Both the position numbers and the translations under genes were made by a program. DNA of 64,000 nt from Sphingobacterium thalpophilum (lineage in GTDB: Bacteria; Bacteroidota; Bacteroidia; Sphingobacteriales; Sphingobacteriaceae), in assembly GCF_038396785.1 (NCBI RefSeq), contig NZ_CP151087.1, positions 3,534,001-3,598,000 on the forward strand. The letters are read 5' to 3'. The notes under the pieces are model-generated. The model saw only the letters and a program-made list of their open reading frames with translations. It did not search any database and was not told the origin of the DNA. Shown piece by piece: positions 42,596-52,303 of this stretch (its first letter is position 1; every line of letters starts with the position of its first letter).

Positions 42596-43092
42596 GAAAC
42601 AGCCGAAGCTTTGACTTCCTTTTGCATAACATAGTCGTTTAGCACATAATCATAATAAGGAATATCAATAGTTTCAACCACATCAAAGCCCTGCTTTAAA
42701 TAGAAATGGTAAGCAGGGTTATTTCTATTTACATTTAGTTCAAGAATACCTTTACCTTTTAGTCGTGTTTTTTCTGAAGCGAAGTCTATCAGTGCCTTTC
42801 CGAAGCCTTTTCCTTGCACATTGGGCATCAAATAGAGCTTTTCAATACGTATACGATCCTCAAGAGTTCGCAAGGCAATAAATCCCTGACCGATACCATC
42901 TTCTTTCAAGACATAAAAAAATTGGCCATTAACCATACTTTCTGCAAGTCCTTCAACAGTATAACTTTTTTCGAGCATAAAGTCAATTTGATCTTGTGAA
43001 AGTATCTCTCCATAAGTAACAGGCCAAATACTATGCGCCATATTTGAAATGCTTCTGATATCGCTTTGTTCTGCCAATTCTATTGTTATCAT
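42592..43092 (-). CDS. GNAT family N-acetyltransferase
   Basis: This 166-aa protein has the GNAT pattern: SIWPVTYGEILSQDQIDFML, FIALRTLEDRIRIEKLYLMP, the acetyl-CoA motif VQGKGFGKALIDFA (about 95-108) and NPAYHFYLKQGFDVVETID. The acceptor is unknown. Its start overlaps the stop of the thiamine-pyrophosphokinase-like gene by 4 nt (ATGA), so the two are coupled. Confidence 0.9.
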   Translation of the reverse strand: MITIELAEQSDIRSISNMAHSIWPVTYGEILSQDQIDFMLEKSYTVEGLAESMVNGQFFYVLKEDGIGQGFIALRTLEDRIRIEKLYLMPNVQGKGFGKALIDFASEKTRLKGKGILELNVNRNNPAYHFYLKQGFDVVETIDIPYYDYVLNDYVMQKEVKASAVS

Positions 43093-43667
43093 GCAATCTT
43101 TTCTCCTATTAAAATGTATTTTATATGGGAAAATTTAAGGACAAATAAGCCGTCTTTTTCCATTTCGTATTCGTTGTCATTGATCTTAATCAAGCCTTCG
43201 TGCGTGTTTTTTTCATCAGCATCAAGCCCCTCAATTCGGATTCTTTCCCCTGTAGGCTTCCATTTGGTGAAGCCTGCTGTCACAAAACAATAGCGAACTC
43301 CATTCGTGATAAGGACAACATTAATCTGCTCCAGATAGGGATGGTAATAAGCCACATCAAGCTGATCAGTCAGGATATTCACCGCTTTGTATTGATGTGC
43401 TATCAGGTATTCTATAGCCGTCTTTAGAAAATCATTATCATAGGAAATGATCTTTAAATTTTCCTGTGAATCGTTAATGGATTTTTTTGTAAAAACGATA
43501 TCGAACTTATAACCACGCGCATCCAATAAATCGATGGTTTCCGCCTCAATGACAATTGTGGGGCTCCATTCCAGCAGCTGCCCCAAGCCCTCTTCGTCGA
43601 TGAGGAAAAGGTCTTCAATCAGTAATGCAGGTTCCTGATTCTCTCGAACAATGTGATGAGATGACAT
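43089..43667 (-). CDS. Degenerate thiamine-pyrophosphokinase-like protein
   Basis: This 192-aa protein starts MSSHHIVRENQEPALLIED, the same opening as Bacteroidota thiamine pyrophosphokinases, and keeps LGQLLEWSPTIVIEAETIDL and LKTAIEYLIAHQYKAVNI. The acidic GDFD-type loop of the active enzyme is replaced by FTKKSIN, and the DHT-type motif is replaced by LDVAYYH. It is probably a catalytically dead or repurposed paralogue. It is coupled to the GNAT gene. Confidence 0.5.
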   Translation of the reverse strand: MSSHHIVRENQEPALLIEDLFLIDEEGLGQLLEWSPTIVIEAETIDLLDARGYKFDIVFTKKSINDSQENLKIISYDNDFLKTAIEYLIAHQYKAVNILTDQLDVAYYHPYLEQINVVLITNGVRYCFVTAGFTKWKPTGERIRIEGLDADEKNTHEGLIKINDNEYEMEKDGLFVLKFSHIKYILIGEKIA

Positions 43668-43674
43668 ATATAAT

Positions 43675-44865
43675 TTAATAACCGAGCCTACGCAAGGTAA
43701 TGTATGCCATCAACCCCGTACTAATCTCCAAAGAAGTCTCATCCACGTCAAAGGTCGGCGTATGTACAGCTGAAGAGATACCACGTGCTGCATTACCTGT
43801 ACCCAAACGATAGAAACAAGCATTAATTTCTTGTGAATAATAGGAAAAATCCTCCGCGGCAGGCCATAGATCTAAGTCTACCACATTTTCCTTGCCGAGA
43901 TACTCTTCTGCAAATGTCCGTGCACTTTTAGTCAATTGGGGCTCATTGATTAGAAAAGGATAGCCCTTACGGACTTCAAATTCACAAGTCGCTCCCATAC
44001 TTTCAGCAATGCTCACAGCAATCTTTACCATGCGCGCATGTGCTTCAGCACGCCACTCCTCATCAAATGTGCGAAATGTACCTTCCAGATAAACCTGGTC
44101 AGGAATAATATTTGTAGCTCCGTTGGCCATAATCTTTCCAAAAGATAGCACAGTCGGTGTACGTGGATCTGCAAAACGACTAGCAATCTGCTGCAAAGCG
44201 ATAATGATCTGTGCTGTAATAACAATTGGATCAATATTTTGATGCGGGTGCGCACCATGCCCGCCCCTGCCTTTGACTGTCATAAACAGTTCATCGCAGG
44301 AAGCCATATATTTTCCCTCACGGAAACCAACCTTGCCTACCTCAATAAAGGGCATCACATGCTGACCTATTATGGCTGAGGGGGCAGGATTCTGCAAAGC
44401 GCCCTCTTTGATCATTAAGGAAGCTCCTCCTGGCAAGCGCTCTTCGCCAGGCTGGAAGATCAATTTGATCGTTCCTCCAAATTCGGCTTTTAGGCTATTC
44501 AATATTTTAGCTGTCCCCAAAAGTGAGGAGGTATGTACATCATGGCCACAGGCATGCATCACCCCTGGGGTGTTGGAACCATATGAACGCCCCTCCACTT
44601 CTTGAATTGGTAAAGCATCCATATCTGCGCGCAACGCGATAACTTCATCTGAGGGTAGGTCACCTTTGATTAAAGCGACAATCCCCGTATCAGCTTTAGC
44701 CTCATAAGGAATTCCCAATTCATCCAATTGCTTTTTTACAAATGCCGAGGTATTGTATTCTTCGAAGGAAAGTTCAGGATTCTGATGAAGATGTCTACGG
44801 TTGGAAACCGTATCTTCAAAATATTGATGAGCTAAGGCCAGGACTTTTTCTTTCGTACTTGCCAT
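43675..44865 (-). CDS. M20 amidohydrolase (N-acyl amino-acid amidohydrolase / hippurate-hydrolase type)
   Basis: The start at 44865 (MASTKEKVLALAHQY) gives 396 aa; an upstream in-frame ATG at 44982 would lie over the SPOR gene. The M20 family signatures are RRHLHQNPELSFEEY (about 20-34), VMHACGHDVHTSSLLG (metal His/Asp, about 105), IFQPGEERLPGGASLMI (Glu), RGGHGAHPHQNIDP and LWPAAEDFSYYSQEI near the C-terminus. It removes acyl groups from amino-acid conjugates or peptides. It lies just after the SPOR gene on the same strand. Confidence 0.9.
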   Translation of the reverse strand: MASTKEKVLALAHQYFEDTVSNRRHLHQNPELSFEEYNTSAFVKKQLDELGIPYEAKADTGIVALIKGDLPSDEVIALRADMDALPIQEVEGRSYGSNTPGVMHACGHDVHTSSLLGTAKILNSLKAEFGGTIKLIFQPGEERLPGGASLMIKEGALQNPAPSAIIGQHVMPFIEVGKVGFREGKYMASCDELFMTVKGRGGHGAHPHQNIDPIVITAQIIIALQQIASRFADPRTPTVLSFGKIMANGATNIIPDQVYLEGTFRTFDEEWRAEAHARMVKIAVSIAESMGATCEFEVRKGYPFLINEPQLTKSARTFAEEYLGKENVVDLDLWPAAEDFSYYSQEINACFYRLGTGNAARGISSAVHTPTFDVDETSLEISTGLMAYITLRRLGY

Positions 44866-44878
44866 AAGGTTGATTGAT

Positions 44879-45337
44879 TTATTGATATACAAAAACGTTC
44901 TCTGAAAAAACAAAGACGTTGCTAAAATATTGACGTAACTCGCGCATGAAGGCATTTGCTTCAGAGCGACTTCTAAAATCACCTACCTTGACGCGATAAT
45001 TGGGTTCATCATAGGTGATATAAGTATCAATATCTTTATACATACTTCGGAAACGTGTCTGCTCCGAAAATGCCTGATTCCGATTCGATCCAGCAAAGAT
45101 CTGTACACGGAATCCCCTTACTTTGACCCGCGTCGCCGCTGAGCGGACAACGGGTTTAGCAGGAACTACTGTCGCTTTGCTTTCGACAGGATTGATCCCC
45201 ATAGCTGCCCTGAAATTTTGAAGCTGTGTAATCAATGAATCTTTGGTTACAATTACTCCACCTTTTTCTTGTGCGTTTACCTGAACTAGCGCAAACAACA
45301 CAAGTGCATGTATGAAAATCAATCCTCTCTTCAGCAT
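44879..45337 (-). CDS. SPOR-domain protein
   Basis: This 152-aa protein has a signal peptide (about 1-22, VQVNAQ) and a C-terminal SPOR domain (about 75-150) with RVKVRGFRVQIFAGSNRNQA, YRVKVGDFRSRSEANAFMREL. SPOR domains bind septal denuded peptidoglycan, so a role at the division site or cell wall is likely. It lies 20 bp after the secA stop codon on the same strand. Confidence 0.88.
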   Translation of the reverse strand: MLKRGLIFIHALVLFALVQVNAQEKGGVIVTKDSLITQLQNFRAAMGINPVESKATVVPAKPVVRSAATRVKVRGFRVQIFAGSNRNQAFSEQTRFRSMYKDIDTYITYDEPNYRVKVGDFRSRSEANAFMRELRQYFSNVFVFSENVFVYQ

Positions 45338-45357
45338 AGTTTAACCTTTCTTATCGA

Positions 45358-48300
45358 TTAGTTATTTGCGCCGTGGCAATTTTTATATTTTTTTCCTGAA
45401 CCACAAGGACATTCGTCATTGCGTCCAACAGTATTCTCGTTACGAACAGGTTCTTTTGGACCTTCATTCACATCCTCCTCACTCACACCTGTAGGCGAAG
45501 CCAATTCAGCTTTCGTTTCAATCGTTTTTACTGGAGCCTGCTGTACTTGTCTCGCTTGCATAGAAGTCGGTTCTTGACCAGGGATCTCTCCTTTGAAAAT
45601 AAAGCTAACGACATCCTTATTCATTGAAGCCAACATCGATTTAAACAAATCAAATGCCTCCATTTTATAAATGATAATCGGATCCTTTTGTTCATAAACA
45701 GCATTTTGAACCGATTGTTTCAAATCATCCATTTCACGCAGGTGCTCTTTCCAAGCCTCATCGATTAATGCCAATACGATTCCTTTTTCAAAAGATTTGA
45801 AAACTTCTTTACCGTTGCTTTCGATGGCTTTTTTCAAATTCGCCGAAACTTGAATGCCACGGATACCATCCGTAAATGGAATAACGACATTTTCGACGAT
45901 CTGACCTCTTTCCGCATACACATTATTCAATACAGGAACTGTCAAAGCACCAACGGCCTCAATTTTATGGTGGTAAGCGTTAATTGCATGCTCAAATAGA
46001 CGATCAGTCAAGCCTTCAATTTTACCCTGTGCAAATTCTTCTGCTGTAATTTCTGGTGTGATCGCAAAAATACGGATTACTTCGATTTGGAAATCTTCGT
46101 AATTACCTTGCTCTTTTGCTTCAACGACAATTTCTTCTGCAACATCAAAAATCATGTTGTTCAAATCCACGTCTAAACGTTCTCCAAACAAAGCATTTTT
46201 ACGTTTCGAATAAATTACGGTACGTTGGGAGTTCATTACATCATCGTATTCCAATAGACGTTTACGGATACCGAAGTTATTCTCCTCCACTTTACGCTGT
46301 GCGCGTTCGATGGATTTGGTCAACATACTATGTTGCATCACCTCGCCCTCTTCAACACCCATTTTCACCATGATGTTAGAGATTCTCTCTGAAGCGAATA
46401 AGCGCATCAAGTTATCTTCCAAAGAAACGAAGAATTGCGAAGAACCTGGATCTCCCTGACGACCGGCACGACCACGTAACTGACGGTCAACACGACGAGA
46501 TTCGTGTCTTTCGGTACCGATAATGGCAAGACCACCAGCTTTTTTAACTTCTTCGGTCAATTTAATATCCGTACCACGACCAGCCATGTTCGTCGCAATG
46601 GTTACTTGTCCTGGGCGTCCAGCTTCAGCGACGATATCAGCTTCTTTTTGGTGTAACTTCGCATTTAATACGTTATGCTTGATCTTACGTAATTGAAGCA
46701 TACGGCTCAATAACTCCGAAATTTCAACCGATGTGGTACCGACCAATACTGGCCGTCCCTGCTCTGTCAATCGTTGGATTTCTTCAGCTACAGCATTGTA
46801 TTTTTCACGGGCCGTACGATAGATCAAATCTTGACGATCATCACGTTGGATTCCACGATTTGTCGGAATTTCTACGACATCCAATTTATAAATTTCCCAA
46901 AGCTCACCGGCCTCTGTCGACGCTGTACCCGTCATACCCGAAAGTTTGTGGTACATGCGGAAGTAATTTTGCAATGTAATCGTTGCGTAAGTTTGTGTCG
47001 CATCTTCTACTTTCACATTCTCCTTTGCTTCGATCGCCTGGTGCAAACCATCGGAGTAACGACGGCCATCCATGATACGACCTGTTTGCTCATCGACAAT
47101 TTTCACTTTACCTTCATCAACGATATATTCAACATCATTTTCAAACAAGGTATATGCTTTTAACAACTGGTTGATCGAGTGGATACGCTCTGCTTTAATC
47201 GAATAATCGCGCAACATATCTTCTTTCTGAGCCGCCTTTTCTTCCAAAGTCAACGAAGACTTTTCAATTTCGGCAATCTCAGTACCAACATCCGGTAAAA
47301 TAAAGAATGAAGGATCTTCGCCTGTTGCTGTAATCAACTCGATACCTTTTTCTGTCAATTCTACTTGGTTGTTCTTTTCATCAATCACAAAATAAAGTTC
47401 TGCATCTACTTTAGGCATATTTTTATTTTGCTCTTGCATATAGTAGTTTTCTACTTTTTGTAAGATCGAACGATTAGCGCCTTCGCTTAAGAACTTGATT
47501 AATGCTTTATTTTTAGGCAAACCTCTATAAGCTCTTAATAATGCTAAACCGCCGCCTTCAACGTCAGAATCACCTGCCGCCAGCGCTTTTTTAGCATCAT
47601 TCAAGACGGTATTGATGTACGCTTTCTGTACATGCACCAAACGTTCGATACGTGGTTTTAATTGGTAGAATTCGTGTTGATCGCCACGAGGAATCGGACC
47701 TGAAATAATCAATGGTGTACGGGCATCATCAATCAATACAGAGTCAACCTCATCGACCATGGCAAAGTGTAATTTTCCTTGCACCAATGCGTCCGGAGTC
47801 TGAACCATATTATCACGTAGATAATCGAAACCAAACTCGTTATTCGTACCATATACGATATCCGATTGATAAGCTTTACGACGTTGCGGGGAATTTGGCT
47901 GATGTTTATCGATACAGTCAACAGATAGCCCATGGAACTCAAATAACGGAGCATTCCACTCCGAGTCACGACGAGCAAGGTAATCATTCACCGTTACAAT
48001 GTGTACGCCTTGACCAGAAAGAGCATTTAGATAGGTCGGTAATGTTCCTACCAACGTTTTACCCTCACCGGTTGCCATCTCGGCAATTTTACCACTGTGC
48101 AATACAATACCACCGATTAATTGGACATCATAGTGTACCATGTTCCAAGTGACCTCAGTACCTGCAGCCATCCATTTGTTTTTCCAAATCGCCTTATCAC
48201 CATTGATGATAACGTTTGATTTGTAAACAGCCAATTCTCTGTCAAAATCGTTGGCAGTAACTTCTAATTCTTCGTTTTCTGTCAAACGTCTTGAAGTTTC

Positions 48301-48645
48301 TTTTACCACGGCAAATGCCTCCGGCAAAATATCCTTCAATACCTCTTCCAACTTCTTGTCACGGTCTTTGGACAATTTGTCCACTTGCTCGTAAATAGAA
48401 GTTTTCTTTGCCATATCGTCCTCGTCTTGATCCGCTTCTTTTTTAAGCGTGTCAATTTCTTGGTCAATATCGGCTAGGTAATTTTTAATTCTTTCTTTGA
48501 AATCAACGGTCTTGGCACGTAACTCGTCATTGGTTAGATTTGAAAGCTTCTCATATTCAGCTTTGATTTGGTCTACCACAGGCTGAATTCCCTTGATATC
48601 TCTCTCGGATTTACTTCCAAATAATTTACTTAAAAACTTTAACAT
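45358..48645 (-). CDS. secA: Preprotein translocase ATPase SecA
   Basis: At 1095 aa it is longer than E. coli SecA (901), as is usual in Bacteroidota because of inserts between the motor domains. Motifs: [14 protein letters not shown] (Walker A), [19 protein letters not shown] (DEAD-like box), [39 protein letters not shown] and the C-terminal zinc motif [14 protein letters not shown] that binds SecB and ribosomes. It powers export through SecYEG. A 260-bp AT-rich gap with no clear promoter box lies upstream. Confidence 0.98.
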   Translation of the reverse strand: MLKFLSKLFGSKSERDIKGIQPVVDQIKAEYEKLSNLTNDELRAKTVDFKERIKNYLADIDQEIDTLKKEADQDEDDMAKKTSIYEQVDKLSKDRDKKLEEVLKDILPEAFAVVKETSRRLTENEELEVTANDFDRELAVYKSNVIINGDKAIWKNKWMAAGTEVTWNMVHYDVQLIGGIVLHSGKIAEMATGEGKTLVGTLPTYLNALSGQGVHIVTVNDYLARRDSEWNAPLFEFHGLSVDCIDKHQPNSPQRRKAYQSDIVYGTNNEFGFDYLRDNMVQTPDALVQGKLHFAMVDEVDSVLIDDARTPLIISGPIPRGDQHEFYQLKPRIERLVHVQKAYINTVLNDAKKALAAGDSDVEGGGLALLRAYRGLPKNKALIKFLSEGANRSILQKVENYYMQEQNKNMPKVDAELYFVIDEKNNQVELTEKGIELITATGEDPSFFILPDVGTEIAEIEKSSLTLEEKAAQKEDMLRDYSIKAERIHSINQLLKAYTLFENDVEYIVDEGKVKIVDEQTGRIMDGRRYSDGLHQAIEAKENVKVEDATQTYATITLQNYFRMYHKLSGMTGTASTEAGELWEIYKLDVVEIPTNRGIQRDDRQDLIYRTAREKYNAVAEEIQRLTEQGRPVLVGTTSVEISELLSRMLQLRKIKHNVLNAKLHQKEADIVAEAGRPGQVTIATNMAGRGTDIKLTEEVKKAGGLAIIGTERHESRRVDRQLRGRAGRQGDPGSSQFFVSLEDNLMRLFASERISNIMVKMGVEEGEVMQHSMLTKSIERAQRKVEENNFGIRKRLLEYDDVMNSQRTVIYSKRKNALFGERLDVDLNNMIFDVAEEIVVEAKEQGNYEDFQIEVIRIFAITPEITAEEFAQGKIEGLTDRLFEHAINAYHHKIEAVGALTVPVLNNVYAERGQIVENVVIPFTDGIRGIQVSANLKKAIESNGKEVFKSFEKGIVLALIDEAWKEHLREMDDLKQSVQNAVYEQKDPIIIYKMEAFDLFKSMLASMNKDVVSFIFKGEIPGQEPTSMQARQVQQAPVKTIETKAELASPTGVSEEDVNEGPKEPVRNENTVGRNDECPCGSGKKYKNCHGANN

Positions 48646-48902
48646 AATTTTTTTTCTATCTCAACTTAAGATTTTGTACAATAATGACTCCAAAGTAAAA
48701 TTGCAGACAATTTGACACTAATCGGGCAAATTTAGTTATTAGATATGATATCTAACAGCTTACATCCATTTTTTTTACGTTATTTTTATTGAAAACGTCA
48801 GTTCCTTACAGCCTGCAAGAATCCTCTACCTATTTATCCCCTTTTACGCTATCTTGACGTGAAGTTTTTCTGAGCAATATGAGCTTTAAACCGACAGTCA
48901 AT

Positions 48903-49772
48903 TTATGATAAAAACAACTTACGGTCTGAATGCGGAATGAATCCCAGTTCCTTTGCCTTTTCAAACATCTTCGTAATTGCATCACGTCCTTCAAGCCCCA
49001 ATGCTACTGAATATTTATTGACATAAAGTTTAATATGCTTGTACATCACCTCTTCACTCATTTCCTGTGCATGTGCACGAATGAATTCAAGCCCAGATTT
49101 CGGATTGGCAAATGCAAATTCTACACTTTCTTTCAAAATCGTATTCAACGTCTCCTTCACTTCTTGTGGCAGACTACGTTTTACGACAATTCCTCCAAGA
49201 GGAATCGGAAATTTTGTCGTCTTCTCCCAATACTCACCCAGATCCACCACCTTATGCAGTCCTTTTTCGGCATAGGTGAACCTATTTTCATGAATAATCA
49301 ACCCTAAGTCGATGGATCCATCCAGTAAAGCTCCTTCAATATCCGAAAAAACAAGTTCTACTTTATTTTTTAATTCGGGGAATGCCAGGCTTAACAAAAA
49401 ATTAGCCGTGGTATATTTCCCTGGATACCCTACTTTCAATTGATCAAACCCATCTAAACTTTCGGCCCGATCTAATTTTTGCTGCAGCAATTTTGCTAAT
49501 TTCGGATCCTTCGTAATCAGCATAGGCCCTACACCAAATCCTAAAGCACTCCCTGCATCGAGCAACTCATAATCTTCAACAGCGTAGGCAAAGGCATGAT
49601 AGCTCAGCTTGGTAATGTCAAGATCGCCTTGAAAAGCTTTCAGGTTCAAGGTCTCCACATCTTGATATTCCACCTCAAAATCCAGTCCTTTGGTATCTAT
49701 CTTATGATGAATCAATGCATCAAAAATAAATGTATCGTTTGGACATGGAGAAAATCCTAATGTTAATTTCAT
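48903..49772 (-). CDS. mqnD: 1,4-dihydroxy-6-naphthoate synthase (futalosine pathway)
   Basis: The start at 49772 (MKLTLGFSPCPNDTFIF) gives 289 aa; an ATG three codons earlier is also possible. The periplasmic-binding-protein-like MqnA/MqnD fold shows SPCPNDTFIFDALIHHKI, FGVGPMLITKDPKLAK, KVGYPGKYTTANFLLSLAFP and LGLIIHENRFTYAEKGL. The SPCPNDTF motif points to MqnD rather than MqnA. It makes the naphthoate core of menaquinone. This implies the futalosine route; other mqn genes are not in the window. Confidence 0.92.
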   Translation of the reverse strand: MKLTLGFSPCPNDTFIFDALIHHKIDTKGLDFEVEYQDVETLNLKAFQGDLDITKLSYHAFAYAVEDYELLDAGSALGFGVGPMLITKDPKLAKLLQQKLDRAESLDGFDQLKVGYPGKYTTANFLLSLAFPELKNKVELVFSDIEGALLDGSIDLGLIIHENRFTYAEKGLHKVVDLGEYWEKTTKFPIPLGGIVVKRSLPQEVKETLNTILKESVEFAFANPKSGLEFIRAHAQEMSEEVMYKHIKLYVNKYSVALGLEGRDAITKMFEKAKELGFIPHSDRKLFLS

Positions 49773-49820
49773 GTTGTACAAAATTTTTCCCGTCGGTCAG
49801 ATGGGGTTTATGAATTTTAA

Positions 49821-50117
49821 TCAAACTGTAATTCTATGCGTGATCAGGTATAGTATCATAGCCAAAAAAGTACTTGCAATAATTCCTTTTCCCAGGTGAT
49901 CTTTCCCCGATCGATACGCAAAACGTAAAAGCACTAAATTAACCAATACAGCTATAGTGTAGATGGCCATAGGCTTCTCGGGTAAAAAATGAAGTTCAAG
50001 ATCCGTAAAACGTACTAAAATATAAGCCAATACTGGAGATACAGTACCGATACCCAATCCGATCCAGCTATTATTTTTCACGTTTATCGCCTCCCCTTGT
50101 ATTTCCCAAATGATCAA
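49821..50117 (-). CDS. Small membrane protein, 98 aa, overlapping surE
   Basis: Three hydrophobic segments (about 20-36, 48-66, 77-93); no recognised family. The ATG at 50117 overlaps the end of surE by 47 nt. An in-frame GTG at 50081 would leave an 11-nt overlap and 86 aa, and may be the true start. It is likely co-translated with surE. Confidence 0.6.
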   Translation of the reverse strand: MIIWEIQGEAINVKNNSWIGLGIGTVSPVLAYILVRFTDLELHFLPEKPMAIYTIAVLVNLVLLRFAYRSGKDHLGKGIIASTFLAMILYLITHRITV

Positions 50118-50871
50118 AGCTCCATGAATTCAATTCTGGAATGGCGTGATGTGCCGTCATATCGAACTGTGTCGGAACGACAGATACATAACCATTGACC
50201 AATGCAAAACTATCGGTATCTTCTCCTCTGTCCTGCAAGACAAATTTACCCGTTGTCCAATAATAATCACGATTGTGTGGATCAATACGTTCATCAAATT
50301 CTTCTACCCAATGTCCTCCTGCCTGTCGGCAAATTTTAATACCTTTAAAACCTGCTGTTTGGGGAAAATTAACATTCAGCAATGTATTTTTAGGGAGACC
50401 GTTAGCCAGCACCTGCTCGGCAATAGAAATCACGTAGGGTCTGCAATAGCTAAAATCCGCATCGTGAGAAAAATTATCAAGCGAAAACCCCACAGAAGGA
50501 ATCCCTTCAATGGCCCCCTCTACCGCAGCAGACATCGTACCGGAATATAAAACATTGATTGAATTGTTGAGCCCATGATTGATCCCCGATACACATATAT
50601 CGGGCTTTTGCCCTTTAAAAACTTTATTTACAGCAAGTTTTACACAATCTACTGGCGTTCCTGAACACTGGTACATTTCAACCCCTTCATATAAATTGAT
50701 TTTATCCAAACGTAGTGGCCTACCAAGTGTAATGGCATGCCCCATTCCAGATTGTGCCGAATCAGGAGCAACGACAACTACATTTCCGATTTTCTGCATC
50801 TCTTCCAACAGCACCTTAATACCTGGCGCTGTAATACCGTCATCGTTAACAACTAAAATATTGGGTTTCAT
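50071..50871 (-). CDS. surE: 5'/3'-nucleotidase SurE
   Basis: This 266-aa protein has the SurE signatures ILVVNDDGITAPGIKVL (metal Asp-Asp, about 5-20), VVVVAPDSAQSGMGHAIT, SGINHGLNNSINVLYSGTMSAAVEG (about 95-118) and LNVNFP. It dephosphorylates nucleoside monophosphates and is a survival/stress factor. It is followed by a small membrane protein that overlaps its end. Confidence 0.95.
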   Translation of the reverse strand: MKPNILVVNDDGITAPGIKVLLEEMQKIGNVVVVAPDSAQSGMGHAITLGRPLRLDKINLYEGVEMYQCSGTPVDCVKLAVNKVFKGQKPDICVSGINHGLNNSINVLYSGTMSAAVEGAIEGIPSVGFSLDNFSHDADFSYCRPYVISIAEQVLANGLPKNTLLNVNFPQTAGFKGIKICRQAGGHWVEEFDERIDPHNRDYYWTTGKFVLQDRGEDTDSFALVNGYVSVVPTQFDMTAHHAIPELNSWSFDHLGNTRGGDKREK

Positions 50872-51456
50872 ATGTAAATAATTTGCTTTTTAGATGGTCA
50901 TAAGGGACCCCCAGTCCTCTCGGTCCGTGTTTATGCGTTTAGAATATGGGAATTTCTTCTTTACCATACACGAAGTTAGTAAATCTGAAACCGAGATGTA
51001 AATAATATTGACACAACAGGTAATTATTATCTGCAAAGGCCGCACATTAGGACGCCAAACAGTAAAAGCAACTGTGGAAAACAGCGGTTCAAACGAACAC
51101 ATGGAAGTCGGAAAAGAGCGATGAGATTTGGGCGCATCAAATGAGGATCAGATGGTGACCAAATTCGATGTTTTGACAGTGCTTGTTCAGTGCTCGTTCA
51201 GTGCTTGTTCAGTGATCATTCAGTGAGCACTGAAGGAATACTGACTGATTACTGTTTAAAAATTGGTTAAAAATTGTTATTAGGTAGAATTTGGTCAAAG
51301 TATATTGCAGTGATAATAGCCATGTCGATTATCTTAAAGTTGCTACCGCTTTCGGAAAACCAACCGATCACTACGACATCGTTTGCGTAAGATTGTATCG
51401 CAATTGACAAATATTAGCCCTAAATTTAGCATTCAAACAAAAATAATAATTCAGTT
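50872..51456. other. 585-bp intergenic region surE / kduI with tandem repeats
   Basis: No gene. It contains the 11-bp tandem repeats at 51177-51231. Near the kduI start, TAaaTTTA (about 51422-51429) resembles, but does not match exactly, the TAnnTTTG -7 box, and an ATTGAC-like element lies upstream. The rest shows nothing I can name. Confidence 0.45.
51177..51231. repeat. 11-bp tandem repeat, unit CAGTGCTYGTT
   Basis: CAGTGCTTGTT, CAGTGCTCGTT, CAGTGCTTGTT and CAGTGATCATT follow one another at 51177, 51188, 51199 and 51210, with a decayed fifth copy ending in the dyad TCAGTG-ag-CACTGA. The 11-bp period is close to one helical turn, so all copies face one side of the DNA. Confidence 0.85.
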
Positions 51457-52302
51457 ATGAGCATTAATTTTGAATCCCGCTATGCAATAGGGCCAAAGGA
51501 ATACAAAACTTTAGATACACAAGGATTAAGGGAGAATTTTCTAATTGAAACAGTTTTTGAAGCAGACAAAATTAATTTTGTCTATACCCACTACGATCGC
51601 TATATGGCCGGTGGAGCAATGCCTGTAAGCTCAAAAATCAAATTAGACACCATTCCCGCATTATTAAAAGAACCTTACTTCCTTTCTAGAAGAGAGTTGG
51701 GTATTATCAATGTCGGTGGGAACGGTCAAGTCGAAGTTGACGGCATTATTTATGATCTCAATACCAAAGAAGCCCTTTATATCGGTCAAGGTGCTCAGGA
51801 AGTTTATTTTTCAAGCCAGGATGCTGCAAAACCAGCAAAATTCTATTTAAACTCTACACCTGCACATTGCAGCTATCCAACTAAAAAGGTAACGAAAGAA
51901 GATGCGAATAAACTAGAATTGGGTTCATTGGAAACTGCCAACCACCGTACGATCAACCAGATGTTATTGAACAAAGTGGTACAAACCTGCCAATTACAGA
52001 TGGGCATGACTGAGTTAAAACCCGGATCTGTATGGAATACAATGCCATCCCACACCCACGATCGTCGTATGGAAGTCTATTTCTACTTTGAATTACCTGA
52101 AGGTCAGGCTGTATCACATTTTATGGGACCTATCGATGAAACCCGCCATATTTGGATACACAACGATCAGGCTGTAATTTCACCGCCATGGTCAATTCAC
52201 TCAGGAGCTGGAACGTCCAATTATACATTTATATGGGGAATGGCAGGTGAAAATTTAGATTATGATGATATGGACAAATGTGCCATCACAGAATTGAAGT
52301 AA
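51457..52302 (+). CDS. kduI: 5-dehydro-4-deoxy-D-glucuronate isomerase
   Basis: This 281-aa protein matches KduI: MSINFESRYAIGPKEYKTLDT, THYDRYMAGGAMPVSSKI, the cupin metal region PSHTHDRRMEVYFYFELPE (two His, about 198-215) and ISPPWSIHSGAGTSNYTFIWG. It isomerises the unsaturated-uronate product 5-keto-4-deoxyuronate to DKII, in degradation of pectin, hyaluronan-type or other unsaturated uronates. It leads a three-gene unit; 1 bp separates it from the next ATG. Confidence 0.96.
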   Translation: MSINFESRYAIGPKEYKTLDTQGLRENFLIETVFEADKINFVYTHYDRYMAGGAMPVSSKIKLDTIPALLKEPYFLSRRELGIINVGGNGQVEVDGIIYDLNTKEALYIGQGAQEVYFSSQDAAKPAKFYLNSTPAHCSYPTKKVTKEDANKLELGSLETANHRTINQMLLNKVVQTCQLQMGMTELKPGSVWNTMPSHTHDRRMEVYFYFELPEGQAVSHFMGPIDETRHIWIHNDQAVISPPWSIHSGAGTSNYTFIWGMAGENLDYDDMDKCAITELK

Positions 52303-52303
52303 T

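Noticed and set aside
46774-47163. 129-aa open frame opposite secA
   Set aside because: It lies wholly within secA on the other strand, and secA motifs are continuous there.
51177-51231. CRISPR-like array
   Set aside because: The repeats are 11 bp with no spacers and no cas genes are in the window, so it is a tandem repeat and not a CRISPR.
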